Assembly: GCA_002379855.1 (NCBI GenBank)
Contig: DFUX01000053.1
Coordinates: forward strand, 1 to 10,074
Direction: 5' to 3'
Source of the DNA: Cloacimonetes bacterium UBA4175
GTDB lineage: Bacteria; Cloacimonadota; Cloacimonadia; Cloacimonadales; Cloacimonadaceae
DNA: 10,074 bases
Part shown: piece by piece, positions 1 through 5,977 of the stretch
Position numbering within the stretch: the first letter of the stretch is position 1
Layout: every line of letters starts with the position of its first letter
Notes under the pieces: generated by a model
Databases searched by the model: none
The model's input: the letters and a program-made list of their open reading frames with translations, nothing else
Told to the model about the DNA's origin: nothing
Made by a program: the position numbers and the translations under genes

Positions 1-2
1 CC

Positions 3-707
3 GCCCTGGTGAACGCCGCCCAAAACGAACGCGACACCCAGATCACCGCCGCCGTAAAAGCGGTGGAGGAAGCCGTGGTCAGCGTCAACGTTACCAAGGT
101 GGAGGTTTTCAACCGTGGCTTTCGCGGCTTCGGCTTCTTTGATTTCTTCGGTTACCTGCCCACCGAACGCAAGGTGGAAAGCCTCGGCTCCGGCGTTATT
201 TACGACCCCAGCGGCTTCATCGTCACCAACGCCCATGTGGTGACAGGTGCCCGGGAAATCACCGTGGTGCTGCCGGATAAAAGGGAGTTCGACGCCCGCC
301 TGGTCGGCATTGACGAACAGCACGACATCGCCAAGCTCAAGATCGAAGGCAGCAACCTGCCCTATGCCCGCCTGGGCGAATCCAAAGACCTCATCATCGG
401 GGAATGGGCCATCGCCCTGGGCAACCCCTACGGATTCCTGATGAGCGACAGCAAACCCAGCGTCTCCGTGGGCGTCATCTCCGCCGTCAACCGCAGTTTC
501 GCGCCCCAACAGGACGGACGTTCCTACCGGGGCATGATCCAGACCGACGCCGCGGTCAACCAAGGCAATTCCGGCGGGCCGCTGGTCAATATCCGGGGCG
601 AGGTGATCGGCATCAACACCTTCATAGTTTCGGAATCCGGAGGCAATATCGGCATCGGCTTCGCCATCCCGTCCCATATTGTGAAGCAGATTCTGGCGAA
701 GCTGTAA
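3..707 (+). CDS. HtrA/Deg-type trypsin-like serine protease, 5' end outside window, no PDZ domain
   Basis: This is the protease domain of an envelope serine endopeptidase of the HtrA/DegP/DegQ group, which degrades or processes misfolded extracytoplasmic proteins. The frame is open to the window edge, so the signal or anchor segment lies upstream. A GTG at 9 is the first possible start seen, but it has no ribosome binding site and is probably internal. Counting from that GTG, the triad is complete: His76 in TNAHVV, Asp106 in HDIAKLKI and Ser188 in GNSGGPLV. The usual HtrA landmarks GSGVIYD, ALGNPYG, VGVISA and IQTDAAVNQGNSGG are in order. The protein stops right after GIGFAIPSHIVKQILAKL, where DegP or DegQ would continue into one or two PDZ domains, so it is a PDZ-less form or a gene shortened at its 3' end. 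No frameshift is visible. Repeat DNA begins just after the stop. Confidence 0.9.
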   Translation, partial: ALVNAAQNERDTQITAAVKAVEEAVVSVNVTKVEVFNRGFRGFGFFDFFGYLPTERKVESLGSGVIYDPSGFIVTNAHVVTGAREITVVLPDKREFDARLVGIDEQHDIAKLKIEGSNLPYARLGESKDLIIGEWAIALGNPYGFLMSDSKPSVSVGVISAVNRSFAPQQDGRSYRGMIQTDAAVNQGNSGGPLVNIRGEVIGINTFIVSESGGNIGIGFAIPSHIVKQILAKL

Positions 708-720
708 CAGGAAGGAAAAG

Positions 721-780
721 GGAATAGAACGCGGATAACATGATCTATGAGAGGTGGAAAGGTGGAAAGGTGAAATGGTG
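721..780 (+). repeat. Interspersed repeat module A, copy 1
   Basis: The module contains TAGAACGCGGATAACA (725-740) followed by a purine-rich tract of GGTGGAAAGG units and GGTGAAATGGTG (752-780). The same two elements recur at 1151-1300 (opposite strand), 9741-9850 and 10038-10066. No coding frame, tRNA or promoter of note is seen. It starts about 14 bases after the protease stop codon. Confidence 0.7.
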
Positions 781-805
781 GTTCCCCCCGATACAAGTCA
801 TGAGT

Positions 806-829
806 AGCGGCGCTTGCTATAGCGCCGTT
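806..829 (+). other. GC-rich hairpin downstream of the protease gene
   Basis: CGGCGCT (808-814) pairs perfectly with AGCGCCG (821-827) around a 6-nt loop, and two more outer pairs are possible. Only three T residues follow, so it is at best a weak intrinsic terminator for the protease transcript. It may instead be part of the surrounding repeat DNA. Confidence 0.4.
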
Positions 830-864
830 TGGGAAGCCATCCGGCTACGAAACAAACACCCAAG

Positions 865-911
865 ACTATAAACCGTGTCATCCCGGGCTTGACCCGGGAT
901 CCAGTCTTTTT
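865..911 (+). repeat. Palindromic repeat module B, copy 1
   Basis: The layout is CTATAAACCGTGTC, then a hairpin, then CCAGTCTTTT. The hairpin stem is ATCCCGGG (880-887) and CCCGGGAT (893-900) with a 5-nt loop. Three more copies lie at 1030-1118 (inverted), 9876-9941 and 9981-10026. The 14 bases before it (aacaaacacccaaga-like) also resemble those before copy 4. The DNA between this copy and copy 2 (912-1028) is AT-rich and shows no gene. Confidence 0.75.
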
Positions 912-1029
912 AAGCTCCAAAACACCAACCCAGACAAAAATCACTCACCAGTGACGATGCCCTATAATACAACTTATAATCCGTCTATTATCTTACTGTC
1001 CTCTCTTTCAACTCATTACGAACATTTCT

Positions 1030-1118
1030 AAAAGACTGGATCCCGGCTCAAGTCACCCCACCAAACCGCTACGCACTTTGGCGGGGACCCCGACAGGCCG
1101 GGATGACACGGTATATAG
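1030..1118 (-). repeat. Palindromic repeat module B, copy 2 (inverted, long form)
   Basis: Read on the - strand it begins CTATATACCGTGTC and ends CCAGTCTTTT, as in copy 1. The stem arms are ATCCCGGC (1040-1047) and GCCGGGAT (1097-1104) on the + strand, separated by about 49 bases that contain a GGGGACCCC element. Copy 3 has a related but shorter insert. With copy 1 it makes an inverted pair spanning 865-1118, with ends alike over about 22 bases. Confidence 0.75.
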
Positions 1119-1150
1119 CCTGTTGTGCTTTGTTTCTGGCCTTGCGGGCA

Positions 1151-1300
1151 CCATTTCACCAAAGATCTTTTTCAAATCTTTATCCTGCTGATCCTGTCTA
1201 TCCTGTTATCCGCGTTCTATCTCTTTTCAATATCACCACCCCATCACGGCATCACGACACCACGAAGTCCAGTCTGGACGCCTCCTTTCCACCTTTCCAC
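1151..1300 (-). repeat. Interspersed repeat module A, copy 2 (inverted, long form)
   Basis: The reverse complement reads GGTGGAAAGGAGG, then GACTTCGTGGTG, then GAAAAGAGATAGAACGCGG, then ATAACAGGAT and ACAGGATC, and ends in GGTGAAATGGT. The same order is found on the + strand at 9741-9850, with small insertions and deletions. This is clear shared ancestry about 8.5 kb away in the opposite orientation. Short open frames across it have no ribosome binding site and no coding character. Confidence 0.75.
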
Positions 1301-1325
1301 GAAATTCTCACAACCATCCCCGTAG

Positions 1326-1420
1326 TCCATCATGCCGCCCTCCTTTGCAGCCGCTGGATTTAGCGCCATCATCCTTAGGTCATCCTTATAAATTATAAGG
1401 ATGACCTAAGGAAGACTCCA
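1326..1420 (+). repeat. Repeat module C, copy 1, containing a 41-bp perfect palindrome
   Basis: The left part (1326-1385: GCCGCCCTCCTTTGC, then GCGCCATCATCCTTAGG) matches 9590-9648 nearly base for base. In this copy bases 1372-1391 and 1393-1412 are exact reverse complements around a single central base at 1392, which would form a 20-bp stem. The matching site in copy 2 has kept only a short part of that symmetry. The function is unknown. It lies about 160 bases upstream of rnpB. Confidence 0.75.
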
Positions 1421-1488
1421 GGTTGACACCAGGTTGCAAAGGGGGGCGGGAAAAGAGTGTCAGAACGCGGCGAGGCAAATCCAGACGG

Positions 1489-1523
1489 TTTTGCAAGGTT
1501 TTCAAGCTCTGAAACTTGCAAAA
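1489..1523. other. Inverted repeat just upstream of the rnpB promoter
   Basis: TTTTGCAAG (1489-1497) is the exact reverse complement of CTTGCAAAA (1515-1523). Inner bases TTTCA (1500-1504) and TGAAA (1510-1514) can extend the stem past a 2-nt bulge. The right arm ends six bases before the -35 box of rnpB. It could be an operator-like site or a terminator stem for upstream transcription, although A rather than T follows on the + strand. Confidence 0.4.
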
Positions 1524-1529
1524 AAAGAC

Positions 1530-1557
1530 TTGACGGGTAGATACTCATAAATAAGAC
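1530..1557 (+). promoter_or_regulatory. Candidate promoter of rnpB
   Basis: TTGACG (1530-1535) matches five of six bases of a sigma70-type -35 box. With a 16-base spacer, TAAGAC (1552-1557) is a modest -10. Initiation near 1564-1571 would fit the first base of the RNase P RNA P1 stem. The -10 is weak, and an overlapping TAAATA (1548-1553) would give poorer spacing. Confidence 0.5.
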
Positions 1558-1570
1558 TGTCTTGAACCTC

Positions 1571-1976
1571 ACGGGAAGATTAGATGTCCGCTGTCCCTGA
1601 AAAGGGGCAGAGGAAAGTCCGGACACCACAGGGCGGGATACTTCCTAACGGGAAGCTGCAGCAATGCAGAGCCAGCTCCACAGAAACAAACCGCCGGGCG
1701 CCCTCCTTTTTACGGTGCCGTTGAGAGACCGCAGCGTTTTTCGCGCCCTGGCAAGGGTGAAATGGTGGTGTAAGAGACCACCGGGGACCTTGGTGACAGG
1801 GTCTGCCAGGAAAGCCTTATCCGGTGCAATGCCAAATAGGGAAGCCCAAAGCGCGGCCCGCGCGAAATGGCTTCCGGGTAGGCAGCTCGAGGCCGTCTGT
1901 GAAGGCGGTTCCAGATGAATGGACATCAGGCCTCCGCTTGCGGGGGTCACAGAATCCGGCTTATTATCCTCCCGTG
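1571..1976 (+). ncRNA. rnpB: RNase P RNA (bacterial type A)
   Basis: This is the catalytic RNA of ribonuclease P, which cuts the 5' leader from tRNA precursors. The conserved landmarks appear in order: GAGGAAAGTCCGGAC (1610-1624); GCAAGGGTGAAATGG leading into GTAAGAGACCACC (1751-1782); CCAAATAGGGAAGC (1832-1845); GGTAGGCAGCTCGAGGCCG (1878-1896), then AGATGAATGGAC (1913-1924); and ACAGAATCCGGCTTAT (1949-1964). The ends are set by the P1 helix: ACGGGAAGAT (1571-1580) pairs with ATCCTCCCGT (1966-1975) with one A-C mismatch. The roughly 406-nt length and the element order fit the ancestral A type, not the Bacillus B type. A TTTTTT run at 1985-1990 may mark the transcript end, but no separate strong terminator stem is seen. 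Open frames on either strand here are not genes. Confidence 0.97.
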
Positions 1977-2206
1977 GGGTAAGCTTTTTTAGGAATTCTG
2001 TCGCTGATTTACGATAATGCGAGTTTAGGCATGGACTGGCGTGGAAATGCGTCTGTGGCAGGGCAAGGGCGGAGTGGCGGCGGTTTCTGCAAATTGTCAA
2101 CGAGCAACCGACTGCGGAATATCCTGTTATTATAGCAGATAGGCATCCCTGAAGAACCACGTCAACAAGCAGAGTGGCTCCGGACGAAAATTCCCGAATA
2201 AAGCTC

Positions 2207-2236
2207 TTGACAAATCGGGCAGCCTAAAAAGAACAT
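2207..2236 (+). promoter_or_regulatory. Candidate promoter of the acyltransferase/DUF58 cluster
   Basis: A perfect TTGACA lies at 2207-2212. With an 18-base spacer, GAACAT (2231-2236) is a poor -10, giving a leader of about 30 bases. An alternative is an extended -10, TGTTATTAT (2125-2133), which has no well-spaced -35. The rest of 1977-2275 shows no gene, tRNA or repeat. Confidence 0.35.
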
Positions 2237-2275
2237 GGAATACAGTATCCAAATATCATCTTAAAATGGGAAAAA

Positions 2276-3121
2276 ATGCTTAAAAACAAGACAAATAAAG
2301 TGAAAGACGGTTCCGCACCAACCAAAGCCCGGAGACGCGGGGGGGAGTTCCGCGCCCATATCCCGCTGCTTATCGACAAGAAAAAATACATCATCAAGAC
2401 CGCTGACAGCATGGCGGAATTCCGCTCCGCGCTGCGTCTGAGGCATGATGTCTTTTTGGAAGAATTGCTCAACCGCCGCGAGAAAGACGGAATGGACATC
2501 GACAAGTTCGACCGCCGCTGCGACCATCTGCTGATCATCGAAAAAGCCACGGACAAGCTGATCGGCACCTACCGCCTGCAATCCTCCCTGCACACCAGGA
2601 AATGGTACACCGCCACGGAATTCCACATGCGGCGCATTAAAAAGCTGCCCGGCAACAAGCTGGAACTCGGCCGCGCCTGCGTGCATCCGGACTACCGCAA
2701 TGGCATCACAATCGCCCTGCTCTGGGAAGGAATCCACGCCTACGTCATAGCCAGCCGTACCGACTACCTCTTCGGCTGCTCCAGCATCAAGACCATGGAC
2801 AGGGAAGAAATCCGCCTCATCTACTATTACCTGAAGCAAAACGGCTTCCTCTCCCATGAACACAAGGTGCGCCCCCGCGGAAAGTTCAAGGTGCCCGGCC
2901 TCTGCCGCCATGTGCGCCGCGTGCCCATCATCATTGACGAACTTCCGCACCACGAATACCGCCAGAAGATTCCCTCACTGCTGAACTCTTACCTGCGCGT
3001 GGGGGCCAAGGTTTGCGGCACTCCCGCGCTGGACCGGGACTTCCGCTGCATCGATTTCCTCACCCTGCTGGAAGTGAAGAACCTCGCCCAGGCTTACGTC
3101 CGCAAAAACAAGGCGGAATAG
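2276..3121 (+). CDS. olsB: OlsB/GlsB-like N-acyltransferase (GNAT fold, 'putative hemolysin' family)
   Basis: Members of this family move a 3-hydroxyacyl group from acyl carrier protein to the amino group of an amino acid, the first step to ornithine or glycine lipids. At 281 aa the length is normal. Landmarks in order are LRLRHDVFLEE (53-63), DGMDIDKFDRRCDHLLI (71-87), IGTYRL (96-101), YTATEF (111-116), LELGRACVHPDYRNG (129-143), LLWEGI (148-153), YLFGCSS (164-170), and a C-terminal part, SYLRVGAKVCGTPALDRDF then DFLTLL (238-265). The basic N-terminal 20 residues are extra and could help membrane contact. The ATG at 2276 has only a weak GGGA ahead of it. A PlsC-type partner begins 9 bases after the stop, the usual arrangement for aminolipid synthesis. 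The amino acid substrate cannot be read from sequence. Older annotations call such proteins hemolysins, which I consider misleading. Confidence 0.85.
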   Translation: MLKNKTNKVKDGSAPTKARRRGGEFRAHIPLLIDKKKYIIKTADSMAEFRSALRLRHDVFLEELLNRREKDGMDIDKFDRRCDHLLIIEKATDKLIGTYRLQSSLHTRKWYTATEFHMRRIKKLPGNKLELGRACVHPDYRNGITIALLWEGIHAYVIASRTDYLFGCSSIKTMDREEIRLIYYYLKQNGFLSHEHKVRPRGKFKVPGLCRHVRRVPIIIDELPHHEYRQKIPSLLNSYLRVGAKVCGTPALDRDFRCIDFLTLLEVKNLAQAYVRKNKAE

Positions 3122-3130
3122 GGAACAGCC

Positions 3131-3940
3131 ATGCTGGCTCGCAAACTCCGGGATCTCCTGTGGCACGCCTGGCTGCTGCTGGATTACGGCTTCGTCGGAG
3201 TGATGATCCGGCTGTTCAACAAAGACAGGGTACGCCGCCGCTCGCTCAGCATCGCCAACGCCAGCCGCATCGCCCGCAGATTCCTGAAAGCCTTTCACAT
3301 TACGCTCCGGGTCGAAGGTGTCCAGCACCTGGAGGCCCTGCGCGACAAAAACTACCTGCTGGTGGCCAATCACAGCACCTACGTGGACATCCTGTTGCTT
3401 GCGGCGCAGGAAAACCTGGTCTTCATCACCTCCGTGGAGATGGGGAACAACTTCTTTTTGGGGCAACTGACCCGTCTGGGCGGCTGCCTCTACACCGAGC
3501 GGCGTAAAAAGGTCTCTTTGCCCGCCGAGATCAAACGTTTCGCCGCCACTCTGCGCCAGGGCTTCAAGGTCGCGCTCTTTCCGGAAGGAACCAGCACCGA
3601 TGGCTCCACCATCCGCGAATTCCGCCGTTCACTCTTCCAGGTGGCTGTGGACGCCCAATGCCCCGTGCTGCCTGTCTGTATCCGCTATCTGGGCCTGGAC
3701 GGCCAGCCTATCGGCGATAACAACCGCGACCGCATCACCTGGTATGGTGACATGACCTTTTTGCCTCATCATTGGCGTCTGTTGGGACACTCGATCGAGG
3801 CCAGGGTCAGCTTTCTGGAACCTATCGCCTTTGATCCCTCCCGCACACGGAGCGAGCTGGCGGACTTAGTCCGCGGCCGCCTGCTGGAGAGCTTTCACGC
3901 CGGGGAACACCCCGCAAACCACATCGACAAGGAGAAATAA
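3131..3940 (+). CDS. PlsC/OlsA-like 1-acyl-glycerol-phosphate or lyso-aminolipid O-acyltransferase
   Basis: This is a membrane-associated acyltransferase of the LPLAT/PlsC family, which esterifies a free hydroxyl with an acyl chain. The catalytic HX4D is NHSTYVD (His81, Asp86). The next conserved block is GGCLYTERRK (117-126). The acceptor motif is FPEGTS (150-155), and block IV is the hydrophobic CPVLPVCIRY (177-186). At 269 aa it is of typical size, with a hydrophobic N-terminal stretch (about 9-28). Because it directly follows an OlsB-like gene, the likely job is O-acylation of the N-acyl amino acid (OlsA/GlsA role). A general phosphatidic acid synthesis role is the alternative, and some enzymes do both. 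The start at 3131 has an AGGGA six bases upstream. The stop shares one base with the next start (TAATG). Confidence 0.88.
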   Translation: MLARKLRDLLWHAWLLLDYGFVGVMIRLFNKDRVRRRSLSIANASRIARRFLKAFHITLRVEGVQHLEALRDKNYLLVANHSTYVDILLLAAQENLVFITSVEMGNNFFLGQLTRLGGCLYTERRKKVSLPAEIKRFAATLRQGFKVALFPEGTSTDGSTIREFRRSLFQVAVDAQCPVLPVCIRYLGLDGQPIGDNNRDRITWYGDMTFLPHHWRLLGHSIEARVSFLEPIAFDPSRTRSELADLVRGRLLESFHAGEHPANHIDKEK

Positions 3941-4134
3941 TGGCTAAGAACGACGACCGCCTGCAACTGGGAAAAGTCAACTTCCTGCTCCTCATCCTGG
4001 CAGCCGTGCTGCTCATCGTGGGATACGTGATCATGAGCCTCAACGATATCACCATATCCCCGATCCTGCTGCTGCTGGTTTACGCTTTCCTCATCCCCTT
4101 CGCCCTGCTCTATAAAGGCAAACCGAAGGAATAA
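3940..4134 (+). CDS. Small two-helix inner-membrane protein (DUF3098-like)
   Basis: This 64-aa protein has a charged start (MAKNDDRLQLGK), a helix at about 14-34, a short loop (SLNDITIS) and a second helix at about 42-58, ending KGKPKE. Both termini probably face the cytoplasm. The layout resembles the small DUF3098-type proteins known in Bacteroidota; this is a likeness from memory, not a profile match. The gene is real by context: a good AAGGAG (3929-3934) sits five bases before the ATG, the start overlaps the stop of the acyltransferase by one base, and the next gene begins two bases after its stop. No enzymatic residues are evident. A helper or scaffold for a membrane complex is only a guess. 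Confidence 0.75.
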   Translation: MAKNDDRLQLGKVNFLLLILAAVLLIVGYVIMSLNDITISPILLLLVYAFLIPFALLYKGKPKE

Positions 4135-4136
4135 GC

Positions 4137-5015
4137 TTGCCCCTGCTCAACGAGGAAACCGCCGCCAAGCTGCGCCGGTTTCAGCTCAACGCCAAGGCCA
4201 TCGTGGAAGGCTTCCTGGTGGGGCTGCACAAATCGCCCTACCACGGCTTCAGCGTGGAGTTTTCCGACCACCGCGAATACAATACTGGCGAGCCCCTTAA
4301 AAACATCGACTGGAAGATCGTCGCCAAGACCGACCGCTACTATGTGAAACGCTTTGAAGAGGAGACCAACCTCCGCTGCTACCTGCTGCTTGACCACAGC
4401 GCGTCCATGTTCTACCAGTCCGGCGCCAGCAGCAAGATAGAGTATGCGGCACAACTTGCCGCCGCCCTCGCCTGGCTGATGATAAGCCAAAAGGACGCCG
4501 TGGGGCTGGTTGCGTTCAACACCCAGATCACGTCCCTGCTGCCCCCCAAAGCCTACCGCGGCTACCTGGCGCAAATCTTCCGCGTTCTCGCCGAACTGCA
4601 GCCCCAGGAAGGCACACAACTCCTTGACAATCTCCACAAAGCCGCCGAAACAATCCGCAAACGCAGCCTCATCATCCTCATCTCAGACCTTTTGGACGAC
4701 CCCGACAAGGTGATAGAGGGCCTCAAACACTTCCGCTCCCGCCACCATGAGGTGCTGGTCTTCCACATCGCCGACCGTATGGAAGACGAGTTCAGTTTCC
4801 GGCGCGAAACCGAGTTTATGGACAGCGAGACCGGCGAAAAGATCGTGGTCAACCCCTGGCAGATCAGAAACGAATACCTGCGCAATTATGAGGAACACAT
4901 CACCCGCCTGCGGGAAGGCTGCCACCAATACAGCATAGAATACAACCCGGTAAGCACCTCCACGCCCCTGGATGACCTGCTGCTAAAATACCTCCTGATG
5001 CGCCGGAAAGGTTAA
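4137..5015 (+). CDS. DUF58 family protein with vWA-like metal site
   Basis: A DUF58 protein of the type usually paired with a MoxR-family AAA+ ATPase. The family signature runs SPYHGFSVEFSDHREYNTGEP then NIDWKIVAKTDRYYVKRFEEE (33-76). The vWA-like fold follows, with a MIDAS motif D86-H-S88-A-S90, a probable Thr160 in QEGT, and ISDLLDD (182-188) with Asp184. It ends DDLLLKYLL. The length (292 aa) is normal and there is no signal peptide, so it is likely cytoplasmic, perhaps membrane-associated. The start is TTG at 4137, supported by AAGGA (4126-4130) six bases upstream and by the near-contact with the preceding gene. In many genomes such genes sit in a MoxR-DUF58-Bat cluster. Here no MoxR gene lies next to it in the window, and its upstream partners are lipid acyltransferases. 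The exact function of the family is not settled. Confidence 0.9.
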   Translation: MPLLNEETAAKLRRFQLNAKAIVEGFLVGLHKSPYHGFSVEFSDHREYNTGEPLKNIDWKIVAKTDRYYVKRFEEETNLRCYLLLDHSASMFYQSGASSKIEYAAQLAAALAWLMISQKDAVGLVAFNTQITSLLPPKAYRGYLAQIFRVLAELQPQEGTQLLDNLHKAAETIRKRSLIILISDLLDDPDKVIEGLKHFRSRHHEVLVFHIADRMEDEFSFRRETEFMDSETGEKIVVNPWQIRNEYLRNYEEHITRLREGCHQYSIEYNPVSTSTPLDDLLLKYLLMRRKG

Positions 5016-5078
5016 GGCTAATATCTAATGTGCCATAAAACGAAAAATACTCAAAAACAGCCGGATTTGGGGCTTTAA

Positions 5079-5951
5079 ATGAAAACCGCGCAACGCCTGC
5101 TCTCCGACGCCCTCATCCAGGAAAAAGTAATCGAGGCTATCGGCAAGATATTTTGCGACCGCGAACCCCACGCCCAGGAATTGCTGACCAAGGCCCTGAA
5201 TTCAGAAACGGATGAACTGGCGCGGGACATCCTGGACGATATCATCGACAATGCAGCCCTTGCCCGGGAGGAACGCCTGCCCCTCTGCCAGGATACCGGA
5301 TTGCTGGTTGTCTTTGCCCGCTTGGGGGTGGATGTCCGCTTGGAAATCTGCCTGCGGGATACCCTGGAGCAAGCCGCGGCCATTGCCTGGCAAAAGTATT
5401 ATATGCGCGACAGCATCGCTCCGGATCCATTGCGGGGGCAACTTGATGAATGCGAGGATATACGCTCTGAAAGTGATGCCAGACTTCCCATAGTGTTGCA
5501 TCTGGAACAGGTGCCCGGGGATGGCCTGAGCCTGGATCTGGCACTCAAGGGCGGCGGGGCTGAAAATATGAGCGCTTTGCGTATGTTCAACCCCAGCGCC
5601 AAAGTTGAAGAGATAGTGGAGTTTGTGGTTGATACTGTGGTCAATGCAGGGGGCAGACCATGTCCTCCTGTCATTGTCGGTGTGGGTATCGGCGGGGATT
5701 TTGAACTGAGCGCCATCCTTGCCAAGCGGGCGCTGTTCACAGATTCAGATGAACGTGGCACTTGTTACAGAGAATTGGAAAAGGATATCTTGCGGCGCAT
5801 CAATGAGCGCGGAAGAGGAGTGATGGGTCTGGCGGGCAGGAACACCGCTTTGGAAGTGCGGATACTCACCGCCCCCTGCCATATAGCTTCCCTGCCTGTG
5901 GCGGTAAATCTGGATTGCCATGCCCATCGGCATATCCGTGTGGAGATATAA
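5079..5951 (+). CDS. Class I (Fe-S) fumarate hydratase-type hydro-lyase, alpha subunit
   Basis: The alpha subunit carries the [4Fe-4S] cluster of a heterodimeric fumarase, which interconverts fumarate and malate in the cytoplasm. The related L-tartrate dehydratase (TtdAB) cannot be excluded by eye. The first cluster cysteine is Cys70 in LPLCQDTG and the second is Cys195 in GGRPCPP. The third is most likely Cys280 in LPVAVNLDCHA, with Cys267 the alternative. The conserved GGGAENMSALRMF (158-170) and VGVGIGGDFELSAILAKRAL (200-219) blocks are present. Length is 290 aa, as expected for a split subunit. The ATG at 5079 has a GGGG (5069-5072) six bases upstream. A 63-base gap from the DUF58 gene leaves it unclear whether this is a separate operon. 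The enzyme class is oxygen-sensitive and fits an anaerobe. Synonymous codon choice is less GC-rich than in the upstream genes. Confidence 0.93.
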   Translation: MKTAQRLLSDALIQEKVIEAIGKIFCDREPHAQELLTKALNSETDELARDILDDIIDNAALAREERLPLCQDTGLLVVFARLGVDVRLEICLRDTLEQAAAIAWQKYYMRDSIAPDPLRGQLDECEDIRSESDARLPIVLHLEQVPGDGLSLDLALKGGGAENMSALRMFNPSAKVEEIVEFVVDTVVNAGGRPCPPVIVGVGIGGDFELSAILAKRALFTDSDERGTCYRELEKDILRRINERGRGVMGLAGRNTALEVRILTAPCHIASLPVAVNLDCHAHRHIRVEI

Positions 5952-5952
5952 A

Positions 5953-5968
5953 TGTTTCACGTGAAACA
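5953..5968. promoter_or_regulatory. parS centromere site 1 (ParB/Spo0J binding), between the fumarase genes
   Basis: TGTTTCACGTGAAACA is a perfect 16-bp palindrome identical to the chromosomal parS consensus known across bacteria. It starts one base after the alpha-subunit stop codon. Its last base is the first base of the AGGGG ribosome binding site of the beta subunit, so it fills most of the 26-base gap. ParB loads at such sites and spreads as a sliding clamp. An identical copy lies 432 bases downstream. Confidence 0.93.
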
Positions 5969-5977
5969 GGGGTTATT

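Noticed and set aside
9..11. GTG as the true start of the protease gene
   Set aside because: The frame is open upstream to the window edge, there is no ribosome binding site, and HtrA proteins need an N-terminal export or anchor segment that is missing.
752..780. GGTGGAAAGG tandem-like units considered as a CRISPR or tandem array
   Set aside because: There are only two or three imperfect units without unique spacers of constant length, and they are part of a dispersed module.
880..900. CCCGGG-centred palindrome considered as a Noc-type or second partition site
   Set aside because: The Noc site as I remember it has a different arrangement, and the stem sequence varies between copies, which a fixed protein site would not permit.
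1103..1363. Two small overlapping + strand frames (86 and 66 codons)
   Set aside because: They run through repeat modules A, B and C, have no ribosome binding site and show low-complexity translation.
1645..2160. 171-codon - strand frame and an 84-codon + strand frame over rnpB
   Set aside because: The region is RNase P RNA with all conserved elements; the frames are incidental.
2261..2953. 230-codon - strand frame opposite the N-acyltransferase gene
   Set aside because: It is a shadow of a gene with clear family motifs on the + strand; its own translation has no recognisable domain.
5915..5977. Earlier in-frame ATG for the fumarase beta subunit
   Set aside because: It lies within the alpha gene and would add 21 non-conserved residues. 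The ATG at 5978 has a good Shine-Dalgarno and starts where family homology begins.
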